NCBI GenBank assembly: GCA_020466095.1
Contig: CM035806.1
Coordinates: 139,931,934 to 139,995,933, forward strand
Direction: 5' to 3'
Length of the DNA: 64,000 nucleotides
Source: Chlorops oryzae
Lineage: Eukaryota > Arthropoda > Insecta > Diptera > Chloropidae
Position 1 is the stretch's first letter. Every line of letters starts with the position of its first letter. The position numbers and the translations under genes were made by a program. The notes below the pieces were generated by a model. It was not told the DNA's origin. It saw only the letters and a list, made by a program, of their open reading frames with translations, and searched no databases. Below, in pieces: positions 25,129 to 36,699 of the stretch.

Positions 25129-27407
25129 TTATATAACCGGTATGATTTGGACCAGTGAAAGGCCAGTCCTTCATAGGAAATTAACCGGATCACTACTACA
25201 AGGATCATAGAAAACAATCAGTAGTATAGCTCTTCACAACAATCCCATCGAAGGCGAGATAAGCTTAGTTAAAGTAAGCCCGAAATTCTATAAGTGAAGT
25301 TCTGATCCTTTAAAGATTTTTTACCAATTCGCCGTCGCGTCGTGCCGTGCTCGATTTAACTGCATTCACATGTGTTTAAGGTCCATTTGCAGTCAATTTT
25401 CATTGAAGTTTTCTGCTCGTCGAAAGCTTGAGTGCTGCTTTGTGTAATGCCTCATCATAGAATCGTACTAGACTCTTCAACTGATCGGACTTATGTGAGT
25501 TGGTAAATTACTAAATTTACTTATGCCTTTTACGTTTTTACGTTCACGCCCATATGCTTTCGTTAAGCTAAGCCGTGCGAGTGCGTTAGTAAGACGATGA
25601 ATTGAAGTTGCCTCTCGTACTCGACCGATACTCCTGTGCCGCGCGTAAAACGTTGAGGCGTGCCCAAAAAAAAAAATGTGTGCAAAAGCAAACGAAGGGA
25701 AATGAATCGGAACGTTATGGAACGGAAATACAAAATGACCGCTCAAGCATAACGACTTGATGTAGACAGTGAGTGTGTGGGAGGTGTGTGTGTTGGACGA
25801 AACTTCTGCGTCTTAAGAACTTCTTATGGGTCTTAAAAGAATAAATGAATAAAGCAATAAAATCCACTGTTGCTGCTTCTTCTGCTCAAAATACGACACA
25901 TCCCCCATGCTCGATGCCATGAAGTATGCCTTTTTCTGCTATTTGTAATTTTTTTTTTTTTTGTCTCCATATTTCTCTATGAGCAACAAAAAGAAAAAAA
26001 GAAAAAAAAAAAAAACTGAAAATTAAATTTTTGTGGTAGCATCCATGGAATTTGCTGCATAAATCAAAGCAAGGCAATAATTCAATAAATAAAGCCTAAA
26101 ATTATGCTAGCAATCAGCACAGTTTTGCACGCACACTAATACTATATCTGTGTATGCGTGCGTGTTCGTGTTCGTACGCTCGTTGTCTGTCCGCTTGTTT
26201 TATATGCAAGCTAAATTTTCATAGCCTATGACGATGACGAGTGTTTGGTAACATTTTTTGTGTGCGCCTAAAAGTGTTCTTTGAATTTTGCTTTACGTGT
26301 GGTTTTTCACATTTTAATGTTGGCAGTTTATTATTAATTTTTCAAATAAGCCAAGCGGCGGAGCCATCGAGAGCAGTGCAGCGCAGCCATTAATTATAAA
26401 TATTTCGAAAGTGTTTAATAATTATGGAACGCACACGAACCGAGTGTAATTTTCCATTGCATACATTCAGGCTGCATTTAATTAATAAGCACGCTTTCAG
26501 AGGGTTTACTTGTGCTTAATATTTTTTAAGTACTTAAACAAAATTTTCTCCTTTTATTGCTGATGGTAATTATTTTTATAATTTTTTTTTTTTTTTTTTG
26601 TAATTTTAATATTTTTTTTTTATCCCATTATTCAAGTTTTCCTTATTTAATTTTTTCGGTTGCACGTCGACATTGTGCTAAACTGTTTTACAAAACGGAA
26701 ATCACACATTCTGCGGTCAACAGCGGCACAAGTTTGTTGCCATTTTGATTGTTTTGTCGCAGGGGCAAAAAAATACAGAAAGAGATGGAAAAATTATGCA
26801 GCAACAAAAACAAGCGCTGCATAAACAAAAAGAAAAAAAAAACACCATCGCAAAATGCTGTTTATTTACTTTATTAAAAATTAATAATTCCATAAAATGC
26901 AGCATACATTTAGGTGTTTCTGTTTGTTTTGTATCCGTATCTGTATCCATGTCGCCAGATGTTTGTGTGTATGTGTGTGCTTGTGTGTGTGTGTGTATGT
27001 GCCTGTTGGTCTCGGTTGGCCTTCAAACGTGCCCGAGGGTGTTATTTGCACGGATGCGGGAGTTTAATGTATTAAATATGGCCGTGTATAAGCTCATGCA
27101 TCATGTGCTTTCACGCCTGTGTATATGCACATGTTTGCTTATTAGCGAAAAAAGTCATAAATTAAGCTAAAAGTTCCATTTCTAAATGAATTATCAACAA
27201 AACAAAACAAAAGAAATCACATAATAAAAACACACTTTTAGCTCTCTTTAATTTGCTGCAACAGTATTGAAACATAAAAGTGTAGCATATTTTTAGGCTC
27301 TTATATAATTGAAGCTTAATTTTAACAATAATCAAAATACCACTTCATTGCTCTAAATTTTTTAATTTTTTTATTTTTATTTTTAAGTGTATGATATAAT
27401 TTGTTAG
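25129..27407. other. Non-coding DNA upstream of ratchet point 2
   Basis: No supported gene. It holds poly-T runs (25949-25962, 26582-26599), (TG)n (26974-26998) and, at 26330-26500, an AT-rich block with several TAATTA/ATTAAT homeodomain-type cores. Confidence 0.45.
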
Positions 27408-27442
27408 CTAACTTTTTCTCTTCTTTTTATTTTCAGGTAAGC
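27408..27442 (+). promoter_or_regulatory. Candidate recursive splice site (ratchet point 2)
   Basis: CTAAC at 27408-27412 matches the fly branch-point consensus. A T/C-rich tract follows (27413-27434), then CAG ending at 27436, and immediately GTAAGC at 27437-27442. All three parts of a strong 3' splice site are present, abutted to a strong 5' splice site with zero exon length. It lies on the same strand as the site at 1388/1389 and about 26 kb downstream, a spacing typical of ratchet points in very long fly introns. No coding potential is visible around it. Confidence 0.74.
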
Positions 27443-30400
27443 TTTTATATAAATCTAAGACTCCTTAACATTGTAAGTACACAACAGTCCGTTTGACAAA
27501 AGAATCAATTGTTATTGAAATTCTTTTGGATTCATTTTTAAGTACTTAATAAGAAAATATTTTGCACTTGTCTTGGTTTATTAGTTAATCTCGTTCAATC
27601 CGAAATACGTCTTCCGCTTTCAAGTTGTTTTTATTCTCCTTTTCAAGTACTTTATGATAACGGATTGACTGAGGAGAGAGTAGGCTTATTATTATGAATA
27701 ACAACAAAAGAAAAACTGCTTTATAAAGCAATAAAATAAAAAAAACAAAATCAATTCAGCGCTCCATCGCCACCTCGGAAATGAGTTATAGAGAATTCCA
27801 TTGGCAGTGATTACAGCCGGCCAAAGAAGCCAACGACGAAATTGAACTTTGTACTTGAGAAATTTTCGTAGTAGCTTTTTAGGCAACAGCACAAGAACGA
27901 CGACGGCAACAACGACAAAAAGCAGACCATTGAGACAAAAGCCCAATCAAAACGTAGACAAAGATGCTGACAGAAGCAATCTTCCGACGCGAACGACGAA
28001 GACCAAAATGAAGATGAAGACATAGACGGACACGACGGAAACGAAAGACAATTGTAGGGAAAAGGGAAAAATTATGAAGACAAATAATGAAAATAAAAAA
28101 TACAAAAAAATTAAGAAATAGAAACTACGAAGAACAACTTAAGCTGTACGACAAATTTAAGTATAAATGTCAAAGACACTCGAATGACTCCTCAAGGCAC
28201 GTGAGTCAGAGAGTGCAAGAGTCTTCAGTGAACGTGAACTGTACGGGGGGAATGGTGAATGAAGGGACGTGAGAGAAACAGCGACTGGTTGCAAGAATAT
28301 GAAATGTAAAAATGGAAAGTTGGCAGCCCTAATGCTGACGCCCACTGTGTTTCGCGTGCTGTTATTGAAATTGGGTATCAATCAGCTTAACTGCCCATTC
28401 GCACTCAGCCCGTCCATCCTCCGTCTTCGCCCGCCTCTCTAACTATCTGTCTATTTGTCTGCTATATCCGTCCATCAGTCCCTACGTCCATTCATGCATT
28501 CGTTCGTTCCTGCGTTCGTGCATTTGTTCGTAATTTCGTTCATTTATTCGGAGGACATAGACTCTAAACGTTTATTGTTGTGGCTCGATTGCAGTTGAGA
28601 GTATGCTACAAGTATGCCATTATTATTATTATTTTCGTAGCATACTTCTCGGTGTGGGTAAATGCAAAACAAACGCGAGACGTCCTTCGTTCGTTCATTC
28701 CTGCGTTTCGATCATGGACTGAATGGTCGCGTCTTATTGATGGCATCGCCTTCGTGAGTCGCTCCATTTCCATATCCTTTCGCTGCTTGTCCTTTCGCTA
28801 CTTCTCCTTTTCGTGCCTGCATTGCGATGTATTAAAAGCGAATAAGTAATAAAAATAATAATGGCAGAATTTTTTCATTTTTTTTATTTTTTTTTTTTTG
28901 TTTTTTTATTTTTTATTTTATTTTTTTTTTCTTTTTGAAAAGGATAAGCATCCTAGCAAGAGGTCCTTGAGCCTTTCTTTTCTTCTTGCTCGACATCCCT
29001 TTTGCCCCTTCTCGCTTTTAGTCGCTCACACCACTGGGTCTATCGCAACGTGCAGCTGCGACGTTTAAGAAAGCGTCCGGCGACCAGGAAATTCCAACGT
29101 TGTTTAAAGAAAATCGGAAAATCGGAAAATCAGCAAAGAAATCGTATAAAGACGGAAAAAGAATAAGAATAAAAGTAAGAAGAATAACATGAAGAGAAGC
29201 AGGACACGAAGACGAACTCGAACTCAAACTCAAACTCGAAGCATGCAATATAATAGCCCCGTGAAGTAAATGGAGCAAATGGACGGACATTGGTGACGCT
29301 GTCAGATTGGGGGGACATATAGAAAGGGGTAGACTCTTTACTTATGCTTCGTTTACTTTCGTCATTTTCTTGAGCACTTTTTTGTGCTTTCTAGTCCTTT
29401 TCTTTTATATTTTTTCTGCGCACTTTTCGGTTATAAAAGGACAACGGAATATGACGAAAATATACAGGAAATTGGGAGTGGGACGGCAGGAAAATAAAGC
29501 GCATAAAATTTTCGAAAATTTTCAATCGCCCCCGACACAAGTGGAGTCAAGTCACAAATAATATGTAAAAATAAGAAATGCGAAGACGAAGGCGGAGACG
29601 GAGACGGAGACCAAGACGAAGCAGGGGAAAGTACGAAGCATGAGTAGAGGAAGAAAAGAAAGAAGGAGCGAAAAATTCATAAAAATTTTCTTAGAAAATT
29701 GAAATGGAATGTTCTCTTTAGAAGCGAAGTTCTTAGGTGGGTGAGATCAGGTGGCATGCTCGAGTCATAAAACGTCAAGAATGGAGCGCGCTGAGAGGTA
29801 GAGAGGGAGCATGTGGGGTTAAGTCACAAGGATTATGATGATTTGAATATTTTTTTACAGCGTGCTTTTGTTATATTGAAAAATACGCTAGAGTGAGCTG
29901 TGCTATTGCCGCTTGAGAGCATTTCCCGAAGTGGTAGACAAGAAGAAGGAGACGACGACGACAACGAGGACGATGACGATGAAGAAGAAAAAAAGTGGTC
30001 AAAATCGAGAGGGTAAACACAGAAAGATGGAATATATCCTTAAGAGTCGAATGCATACTTAGTTAAAAGGAAGTTTTTTTATGCAAAAACTTAAGTATCC
30101 AACAGTGAGGCTAGTCATTGTATTGCACTGTTCTGAAATAATTCGTAAAAGATGCATAAGCTTAATTATAGCCAAGGTGATCCATTCCGGTAGTATTGAG
30201 AAGGTATTTGAATGAAAAATGAGTAGCTACTTGCTACTCTCTACCATGTAATCTTTGTGCAAATGAAGATATACACCACAATTTTATCAATAAAGTTCCC
30301 GAAGATATTTATTATAGAGCATTTCGCAACAAGACTGAATTAACATATTGAAAAAGAAAATGCGCGGATGCACCTCAGAGAGGGATGATAGCAGAAATGA

Positions 30401-30480
30401 TAGGAGCAGACCGGAGAGGACCGAGTAGATACAAACCCTGCCTAAACAAAGCAGAGAAAAACGAGAAATGCAAAAAGATT
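27443..30480. other. Non-coding DNA downstream of ratchet point 2
   Basis: No supported gene. It carries degenerate GAC/GAA-type triplet tracts (27895-28040, 29580-29625, 29941-29990), TTCG/CATT-rich DNA (28490-28550), T-rich tracts (28875-28935) and short CTCGAA/CTCAAA hexamer repeats (29214-29240). Confidence 0.45.
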
Positions 30481-30639
30481 ACAAATAAACATAAATAAGA
30501 GAAAAATAGTATAAAGAAGGACAAAACTGAATAGAAAAGGGAAATGCAATATTGGAAGAAGTAATAAGAGAAAAGATTATGGTGAAGAAGAAGGCAACCA
30601 AGAATAAAAATGATAATAAGAAAAAGAAGTATAAAGAAG

Positions 30640-31577
30640 AGAAGGAGGAGAAGAAGAAGAAGAAAAAGAAGGAGAAGAAGAAGGAAAAGAAGAAGGAAAA
30701 GAAGAAGGAGAAGAGAAGAAGAAGGAGAAGGAGAAGAAGAAGGAGAAGAAGAGAGAAGAGAGAAGAAGAAGGAGAAGAAGAAGGAGAAGAAGAAGAAGAA
30801 GGAGAAGAAGAAGGAGAAGAAAAAGAAGGAGGAGAAGAAGGAGAAGAAGAAGAAGGAGCAGAAGAAGTATAAGGCAGAGAAGGAGGAGAAGGAGGAGAAG
30901 AAGGAGAAGAATGAGAAGGAGGAGAAGAAGGAGAAGAAGGAGAAGAAGAGAAGAAGGAGAAGAAGAAGAAGGAGAAGAAGGAGAGAGAAGAAGAGAGAGA
31001 GAAGGAGAAGAAGGAGAAGAAGGAGAAGAAGAGGAGAAGAAGGAGAAGAAGGAGAAGAAGAGAGAGAGAAGAAGGAGAAGAAGGAGAAGAAGGAGAAGAA
31101 GGAAGAGGAGAAGAAGGAGAAGAAGGAGAAGAAGGAGAAGAAGGAGAAGAAGGAGAAGAAGAGAGAAGAAGAAGGAGAAGAAGGAGAAGAAGGAGAAGAA
31201 GGAGAAGAAGGAGAAGAAGGAGAAGAAGGAGAAGAAGAAGGAGAAGAAGGAGAAGAAGGAGAAGAAGGAGAAGAGAGAAGAAGGAGAAGAAGGAGAAGAA
31301 GGAGAAGAAGGAGAAGAAGGAGAAGAAGGAGAAGAAGGAGAAGAAGGAGAAGAAGGAGAAGAAGGAGAAGAAGGAGAAGAAGGAGAAGAAGGAGAAGAAG
31401 GAGAAGAAGGAGAAGAAGGAGAAGAAGGAGAAGAAGGAGAAGAAGGAGAAGAAGGAAGAAGAAGAAGAAGAGAAGACGAAGAAGAAGACGAAGAAGACGA
31501 AGACGAAGAAGAAGAAGGAGAAGATGGTGGAGAAAAGAAGAGGAAGAAGGTGAGGAAGTATAAGAAGAAGAAGGAAT
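30640..31577. repeat. About 0.94-kb polypurine (GAAGAAGGA)n tract
   Basis: The plus strand is almost pure A/G, built from GAAGAAGGA-type units with AAG, GAG and GAC variants and only rare pyrimidines (for example around 30858-30875 and 31475-31525). The stretch from about 31270 to 31450 is nearly perfect (GGAGAAGAA)n. Frames of 396, 317 and 222 residues through it encode only Phe/Ser/Leu or Lys/Arg/Glu runs and are not genes. Such long mirror-symmetric purine tracts can adopt triplex (H-DNA) structure. Confidence 0.95.
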
Positions 31578-32372
31578 AAAATTGAAAAGAAATGAAAAAT
31601 AAGAAAGCGGTGCAGGAAAAAAGAGAAACTTAAAGAAACGACCGTGATCCGGAAACCTGATTTGTTCAATAACTTTTACATGTGGTACCGATGAGTCTTA
31701 TAAAATCTCGACTTTTCGCTTTAATATCATTTGAAAAAACCAGTTAGCTGTGAGAATCCTGCACATTAAACCTTTATACTTTTGCAACGTTCTAAATGAA
31801 AACGGGGCAACTTTCAGGCAAAAGATATGTCCTTATCGCTGCATATGCGCAAATTCGTTAGACCATTTCATTTTGCGGAATGCGTTTTTCCTTAAAGCAT
31901 TTTCCAAACCATATAGCGTTGTTGCCCATCGTGGAGATGGAAGCAATTTTGCCATGAAACAAATTGATTTTCATTACCCTTTCGCACTACAAACAAAAAC
32001 AAGCACAACAAAATAGTCAATTGCCTTGACTGTTGGCCGCTCATACACATTTTTTCCACACAATTTGTTGCGATCGTTATACCAAGAATAACAAAAGCAA
32101 AGGCAAGCAATTGCAATATGCAACATATGAACGTTAATGTTGCGCGTACACTTCTTTTCCATTTTCCTACTTTCACTCAATGTTTAATAAATTGTTCCAC
32201 TTGTTGCCTTACAAAATGAAACAATATTGAAAGAAACATGAAATGTAATAGAACGGAACGAAATGAAATTCAGAATATGACGGACTAAAGTCTTTTTCGA
32301 AATTCTCGAAACTCAGGCGGAAGAAATTTCCAGCAAATCTTATATGTATTTATTTACCAAACGAAAGTAGAA
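31578..32372. other. Non-coding DNA, nothing recognised
   Basis: AT-rich unique sequence between the polypurine tract and a dispersed repeat. No gene or obvious repeat was seen. Confidence 0.5.
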
Positions 32373-33250
32373 AACAAGTAAGGGTGTTATAGTCAGGCGA
32401 GCCTGACAATAGAATACCCGACACAGACACACGTGTTCAAATAATTTTTAATATCAAGAGGTGTTTAAGGCCATATGGGGGCCCAATACACCGACTTTTG
32501 TTATATTTCTTTATGAAAACTGCCCCTCTGCCACGCCCACTTTTCCAATTTATTGGAATTCTAATCGGAGGCTTAGATATACGCTCAAATCCTAAGTTTC
32601 ATTGAAATATTTGGAAAAAGTCCGATTTTGAGGCAGTTTTGAGATTTTTGTGATAGACCCTAGTACTGGAGGTACCCTTAATAATGGACCGATCTAGGAA
32701 ATTTTTTGGGAGAATGTTTATGGCTACAAAAGAAGCATAAGTGCCAACTTTCGTTCAAGTCCCATTTGAAGTTCGGGTGTAGGGGACAATTTTCGAAAAA
32801 CGCCTTTCTGCCACGCCCACTTTAAAAATTTTTGGAAATCGTATTACTTGCCTTGAAACATGTTCAAATATCAAATTTCATCAAAATATGTTGAAAAACT
32901 TCGAGTTTAGAGCAGTTTTTGTGATTTTCGTAACAGACCCTAGTACTAGAGGTACCCCTAAAAATGGTCCGATCGGGTCCATTCTCGAACTTGTTCTTAC
33001 TCATGTCCCCGTGAGCACGCATACCAAATTTTGTCAAGATAGCTCAACTCCTTCGATAAGATAACTGTATACAAACAGACGGACAGACGGACAGACGGAC
33101 AGACGGACGGACATGTCTAAATCGAATCTCCTGGTGACGCTGATCATTTCTATATACATTTTGTATGGTCTATCTCGACTGGTTCTGGGTGTTACACACA
33201 ACCACACAAACGCAATATACCCTCGACACAGAGTGTGTCGGGTATAAAAA
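32373..33250 (+). mobile_element. Fuller copy of dispersed repeat family R (about 0.88 kb)
   Basis: It begins AACAAGTAAGGGTGTTATAG, followed by a perfect hairpin GTCAGGCGAGCCTGAC and ATACCCGACACAGACAC. It ends with CGACACAGAGTGTGTCG, another hairpin, then GGTATAAAAA. ATACCCGACACA on the left is the inverse of TGTGTCGGGTAT on the right, so the ends carry subterminal inverted repeats. Two internal units, each opening with GCCACGCCCACTTT (ccacgccc at 32531 and 32811), repeat with a 280-bp period. A GACAGACGGACA tract lies near 33077-33110. No coding capacity. Subterminal inverted repeats, internal repeats and a 3' hairpin recall DINE-1/HINE (Helentron-derived) elements, but other origins are possible. 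Confidence 0.8.
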
Positions 33251-33318
33251 GGGGGCAAACATTCAGTCCGAAAAAAATAATATAATTGAATGAAATCAAA
33301 GATTTAACCATGTATATA

Positions 33319-34082
33319 CCCAGGAGTTATTTAGGAAGTGCATTACCAAAGTAATGCATTTTTTCATCGATGAAATAGGAATGCAAAAAGGAATGCTAAG
33401 TAAATTGAACAAATATGCACGGAGAGGTAATCGAAAAGGTAATGTGTTGCCGAATATGTTCACTCCCAAAGCAAAGTGTTACATACTTCTATAGCATTAC
33501 TTGAGAATGCAAATCGTCGGCTTAAAGTGTAAACCTGCTAAGTCCACTTTTAACCGATTCCGACTTTTCGATGTCATTCGAAAGAAAAAAGGACACTGCA
33601 TCGTCAGGCAAAAAAATCTTTTTTAATTTCAAATTCTAAATACGGAGAAATTGGTGATGAGTAAAACTGCTAAGTCCAACTGTGGTCAAAGTTCACAGCT
33701 AACACCAACAAGTGACTCCAAGTAGACTTTATATGGTGCACAGAATCGAATTTAGAAGAGACTTCATATAGGAACAAAATAAACCATCCATATTTTGGGT
33801 CTCCTTCCCTACTTTGAAGTCTTGAAAAAAAAGTGTTTTTTGCTTACCCTGTAAAGTTTTGAAATTGTTAGTTAGCAGGTTTACACTTTAAGCCGACGAA
33901 ATAGTAATGCATTACAAAATCAAGTATTTTCGATTACTTTTCGTACAACTGGCAATGCAAATAGGCATGCATTACATTCGCTAGGACATCGCCGTGTTAA
34001 AAATAAACGATTCTGTAATGCATAAACAGTACGCCTTTTGAATTACTTTTTGCACAACCATCGGCTACAAATAACTGCTGGG
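33319..34082. mobile_element. CCCAG...CTGGG element with TATA flanks, host of a nested MITE
   Basis: The ends CCCAGGAGTTATTT and AAATAACTGCTGGG are inverted copies with one mismatch, and both are flanked by TATA (33315-33318 and 34083-34086). The interior is rich in GCATTAC/GTAATGC motifs and is interrupted by the element at 33515-33898. No coding capacity. Similar ends occur at 38850-39663 and 42204-42447, which suggests a family. I do not recognise the superfamily. Confidence 0.75.
33515..33898. mobile_element. 384-bp MITE with 27-bp perfect TIRs, nested
   Basis: Positions 33515-33541 are the exact reverse complement of 33872-33898 (ends begin CGTCGGCTTAAAGTGTAAAC). AAAT flanks both sides. 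CTGCTAAGTCCA recurs inside. Perfect TIRs imply a young insertion into the older CCCAG element. No coding capacity and no assigned superfamily. Confidence 0.85.
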
Positions 34083-36258
34083 TATACATATATAGTATAT
34101 AGTGTATTCTCATTGCACGAAATGCAGACGTTTAAGGTCGGTACCAAGTAAGTAAGATTATGCTTCTATTAATTACTAAATCTCGAATCACATCGTATAT
34201 TTTATCATTTCCTGAAGCAATTTTTTATCACTCTGTATGCTTGAGTGTTGTTTTTTTTTAAAGCTTCTTTTCTTCGTTTTGTTCACTTATAACTTTTCGC
34301 AGCGTTATGGGATGGATTCCTTGGCATTGTCTGCCAAAATACCACCGTCACTTTCATTGCATATCTTCCGGCAACATATGCAAGGCACTTGCTAACGCCT
34401 ACACATATAAATTTCAATGGCAGAAAAATATAGTGCGGCTGATTTGACTACTTAAATCTCTTCCACATTCGCTCAGTCTTTTTTTGTTTTTGTTTTTTTT
34501 TTTTTTTTGACAGTCAAGCAACTACATTTAGTGGGCGAAAATGGCAAAATATTCTGCAGAAGGCAAAAATGTTAAAAATGAAAAAAGATAAAAAGATGAA
34601 AAGAAGAATAAAAAAATGGGAGCAGCATTTTGAGCAAACATTGTAGGAAATCTTTCGTAAGTATTTGCAATTCAAGCGTACGCATACGTCGTCCTCGACG
34701 TTATGCGCCTGAAACGACAAATGTTGCAATGAATATATTTGCGAAAGTGGCGGCAGCAGAAATCTACAAGTAGTGCCTTCTAAAAAATTCCTCTGCGCTC
34801 CCTCGCGCTCCTGTTCCAGCTCCAGATCCAGTTCCACCTCAAGCTCCAGCTCCAGCTCCAATTCTATCCCGAGGCGAGGCGATGGATTTATGCATGCCTT
34901 GCATTGTCGGCATGCATGCAAACAGACAGACAGACAGACAGACAGTCCTTGCAGTAAGCACTGAAATTGCGGCACACGCAGGCGGCCGTCAGGAGGGGGA
35001 AAAAGGGACAAACAAGAAAAGGCAAGTCAGTAGTCGCAAGTTGAGTGCTCAAAGAAAATAAAAGGCACGCTCAGGAGGCGGCATATTGATTCCGATTCCA
35101 ATTCCGGATCGCCGTCCTTCTTTTGGCATCGTCCGTCCGTCCGTCCGTCCGTCCGTCCGGCCTCATCGTTCTTTGCGGTGGGCGGTGTCTATATGCCTTA
35201 CAACAATTCCGTGAAAATGACAAAAAAAAAAAAATTTAATCTCAAAAATAGTATAAAAAAAAGAGAAAAAAATAACAAAAAAAGCAAACAAAAATGTTGG
35301 AAAAGGAACTGTTGCTGCGTACCGTGCCTTGCTGCCACCATTGATATATGCGACGTTTGCGACGCACATGAAGCAGTGTATTAAATTGCATGCGGAAATG
35401 ATAGGCGGAAGTGGTAGTTGCGCGTCGCCATTGCTATCGGCAAAAGCCACATTCGTACTAGCCGTAACGTAACAGTTGTCCTTTGATTTGTGCATGGCTG
35501 CGTGTGTGTGTGTGTGCACGTATGTTTGCCTGCCAGCGTATGTGGCCGTGTTTGGATCTCGATTTTTTAAGCTGTTGCATATATTTTCCGTGTTGCATGC
35601 TGAGAAACGAACATATTTATTTGTTCGCCTATTTATTCTGCTGCTTGGCTGCGCTTGGATTTCCTTTGATCCTTCAACATGCAATATTGAACGAGAATCG
35701 TTCTCTGCATGAGCTCCACTGAATGTGACCGGGAGATTGTGTTAGTTGACAGTTCAGGAGAAGGAAGGGCATTGGCATACACATATGTATGTATTTAGGT
35801 GTATGTTGAGAATGAAAAGATACAAAAGAGTTGCACAGGTACTCAATTTAATATCGATATTATTGAGTGGTGTTTGATGCCATTGAATCAGAACGACGAT
35901 GTACTAAGGGTCCTTGAAAGAAAACAGCAGAAGATGGCTGTCGCTTCAATTTGAGTGTATTAAATTCAGTTAAGAACTTTAATTCAATAGAACGAACGAC
36001 GTCGGAAGAGCGCTTACGGTACGAGCATTTAATTTGATATCTTTTCAGTTTTGCTGGCCACCGTCAGCTTCGAACTATTTCGATAATTGTTTCATTGCCT
36101 TCTAAAGATTTTTGGTTTTGTTTTTTTTTTATTACTTTCAAGTAAGTGGCACAACTACTGTCGAAATTTTTTGCCTAAGACCGATATAATGCTGAAATTG
36201 ATTTCGAAAAATATTTAGGTACAATTGAAATTTTTCCTGTGGCCAGAAGACAACTTAA
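34083..36258. other. Non-coding DNA with tetranucleotide repeats
   Basis: No supported gene. A CTCCAG-type hexamer tract (34810-34862), (CAGA)n (34922-34946) and (CCGT)n (35131-35160) are present. The 165- and 173-residue minus-strand frames at 34514-35011 and 35163-35684 have no recognisable domain and run through these repeats. Confidence 0.5.
35131..35160. repeat. (TCCG)n microsatellite
   Basis: Seven TCCG tetramers. A near-identical array lies at 43681-43706. Confidence 0.95.
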
Positions 36259-36500
36259 CCCTTTCGCACCGACTGAAACAATACGTCCCACTCAGTTAAA
36301 ACTTGATTGTTTATATTGGGACTATGTGTCCCATCTAAAAATGTTATTGGGATTATATATCCCAAAATAGCCGAAGGACATTCGAAATTTTTGGGCATGC
36401 AGAACTTGTTTTTTTTTTTTTGTTTTGCTACTGTATCCATTTCTGCAATCAGTTAAAAAAAAATGCCTGTCTTTCGAGAGAAAATTCCGGTGCGAAAGGG
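36259..36500. mobile_element. 242-bp piggyBac-like MITE
   Basis: The 13-bp ends CCCTTTCGCACCG and CGGTGCGAAAGGG are perfect inverted repeats. The left end is preceded by TTAA (36255-36258), the target site of piggyBac elements, whose TIRs also start CCC. The right flank reads TTTC instead of TTAA, presumably mutated. WATGGGACTAT-type and GGGATTATATAT stretches lie inside, with no coding capacity. Confidence 0.7.
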
Positions 36501-36515
36501 TTTCAGGAATCATAA

Positions 36516-36686
36516 AGGCTCAGTTATGTCGAGTTAACGATACGTTAAGCTAACTTAATTTGAGAGTGTATTACCAAGATCAAGCGATGGACACTTTCAT
36601 ACTATTATTCAATAGAGTAGATCGAACCGATGGACTTACGGTTATTATTGAGTAGATTCCAGTTACGTTAAGTCAAGATTGAGCAC
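36516..36686. mobile_element. Possible diverged MITE related to the 50874-51056 element
   Basis: The left end GGCTCAGTTATGTCGAGTTA and the inverted right end (GCTCAATCTTGACTTAACG on the opposite strand) are partly similar to each other and to the GGCTCAGTTACTCTTGATTG ends of the 50874 element, and the length is similar. Divergence is high, so this is tentative. Confidence 0.3.
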
Positions 36687-36699
36687 GAACAACTTTGCT

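Noticed and set aside
30479..31669. 396-, 317- and 222-residue frames on both strands
   Set aside because: They are translations of the polypurine tract (Phe/Ser/Leu or Lys/Arg/Glu runs) with no unique domain.
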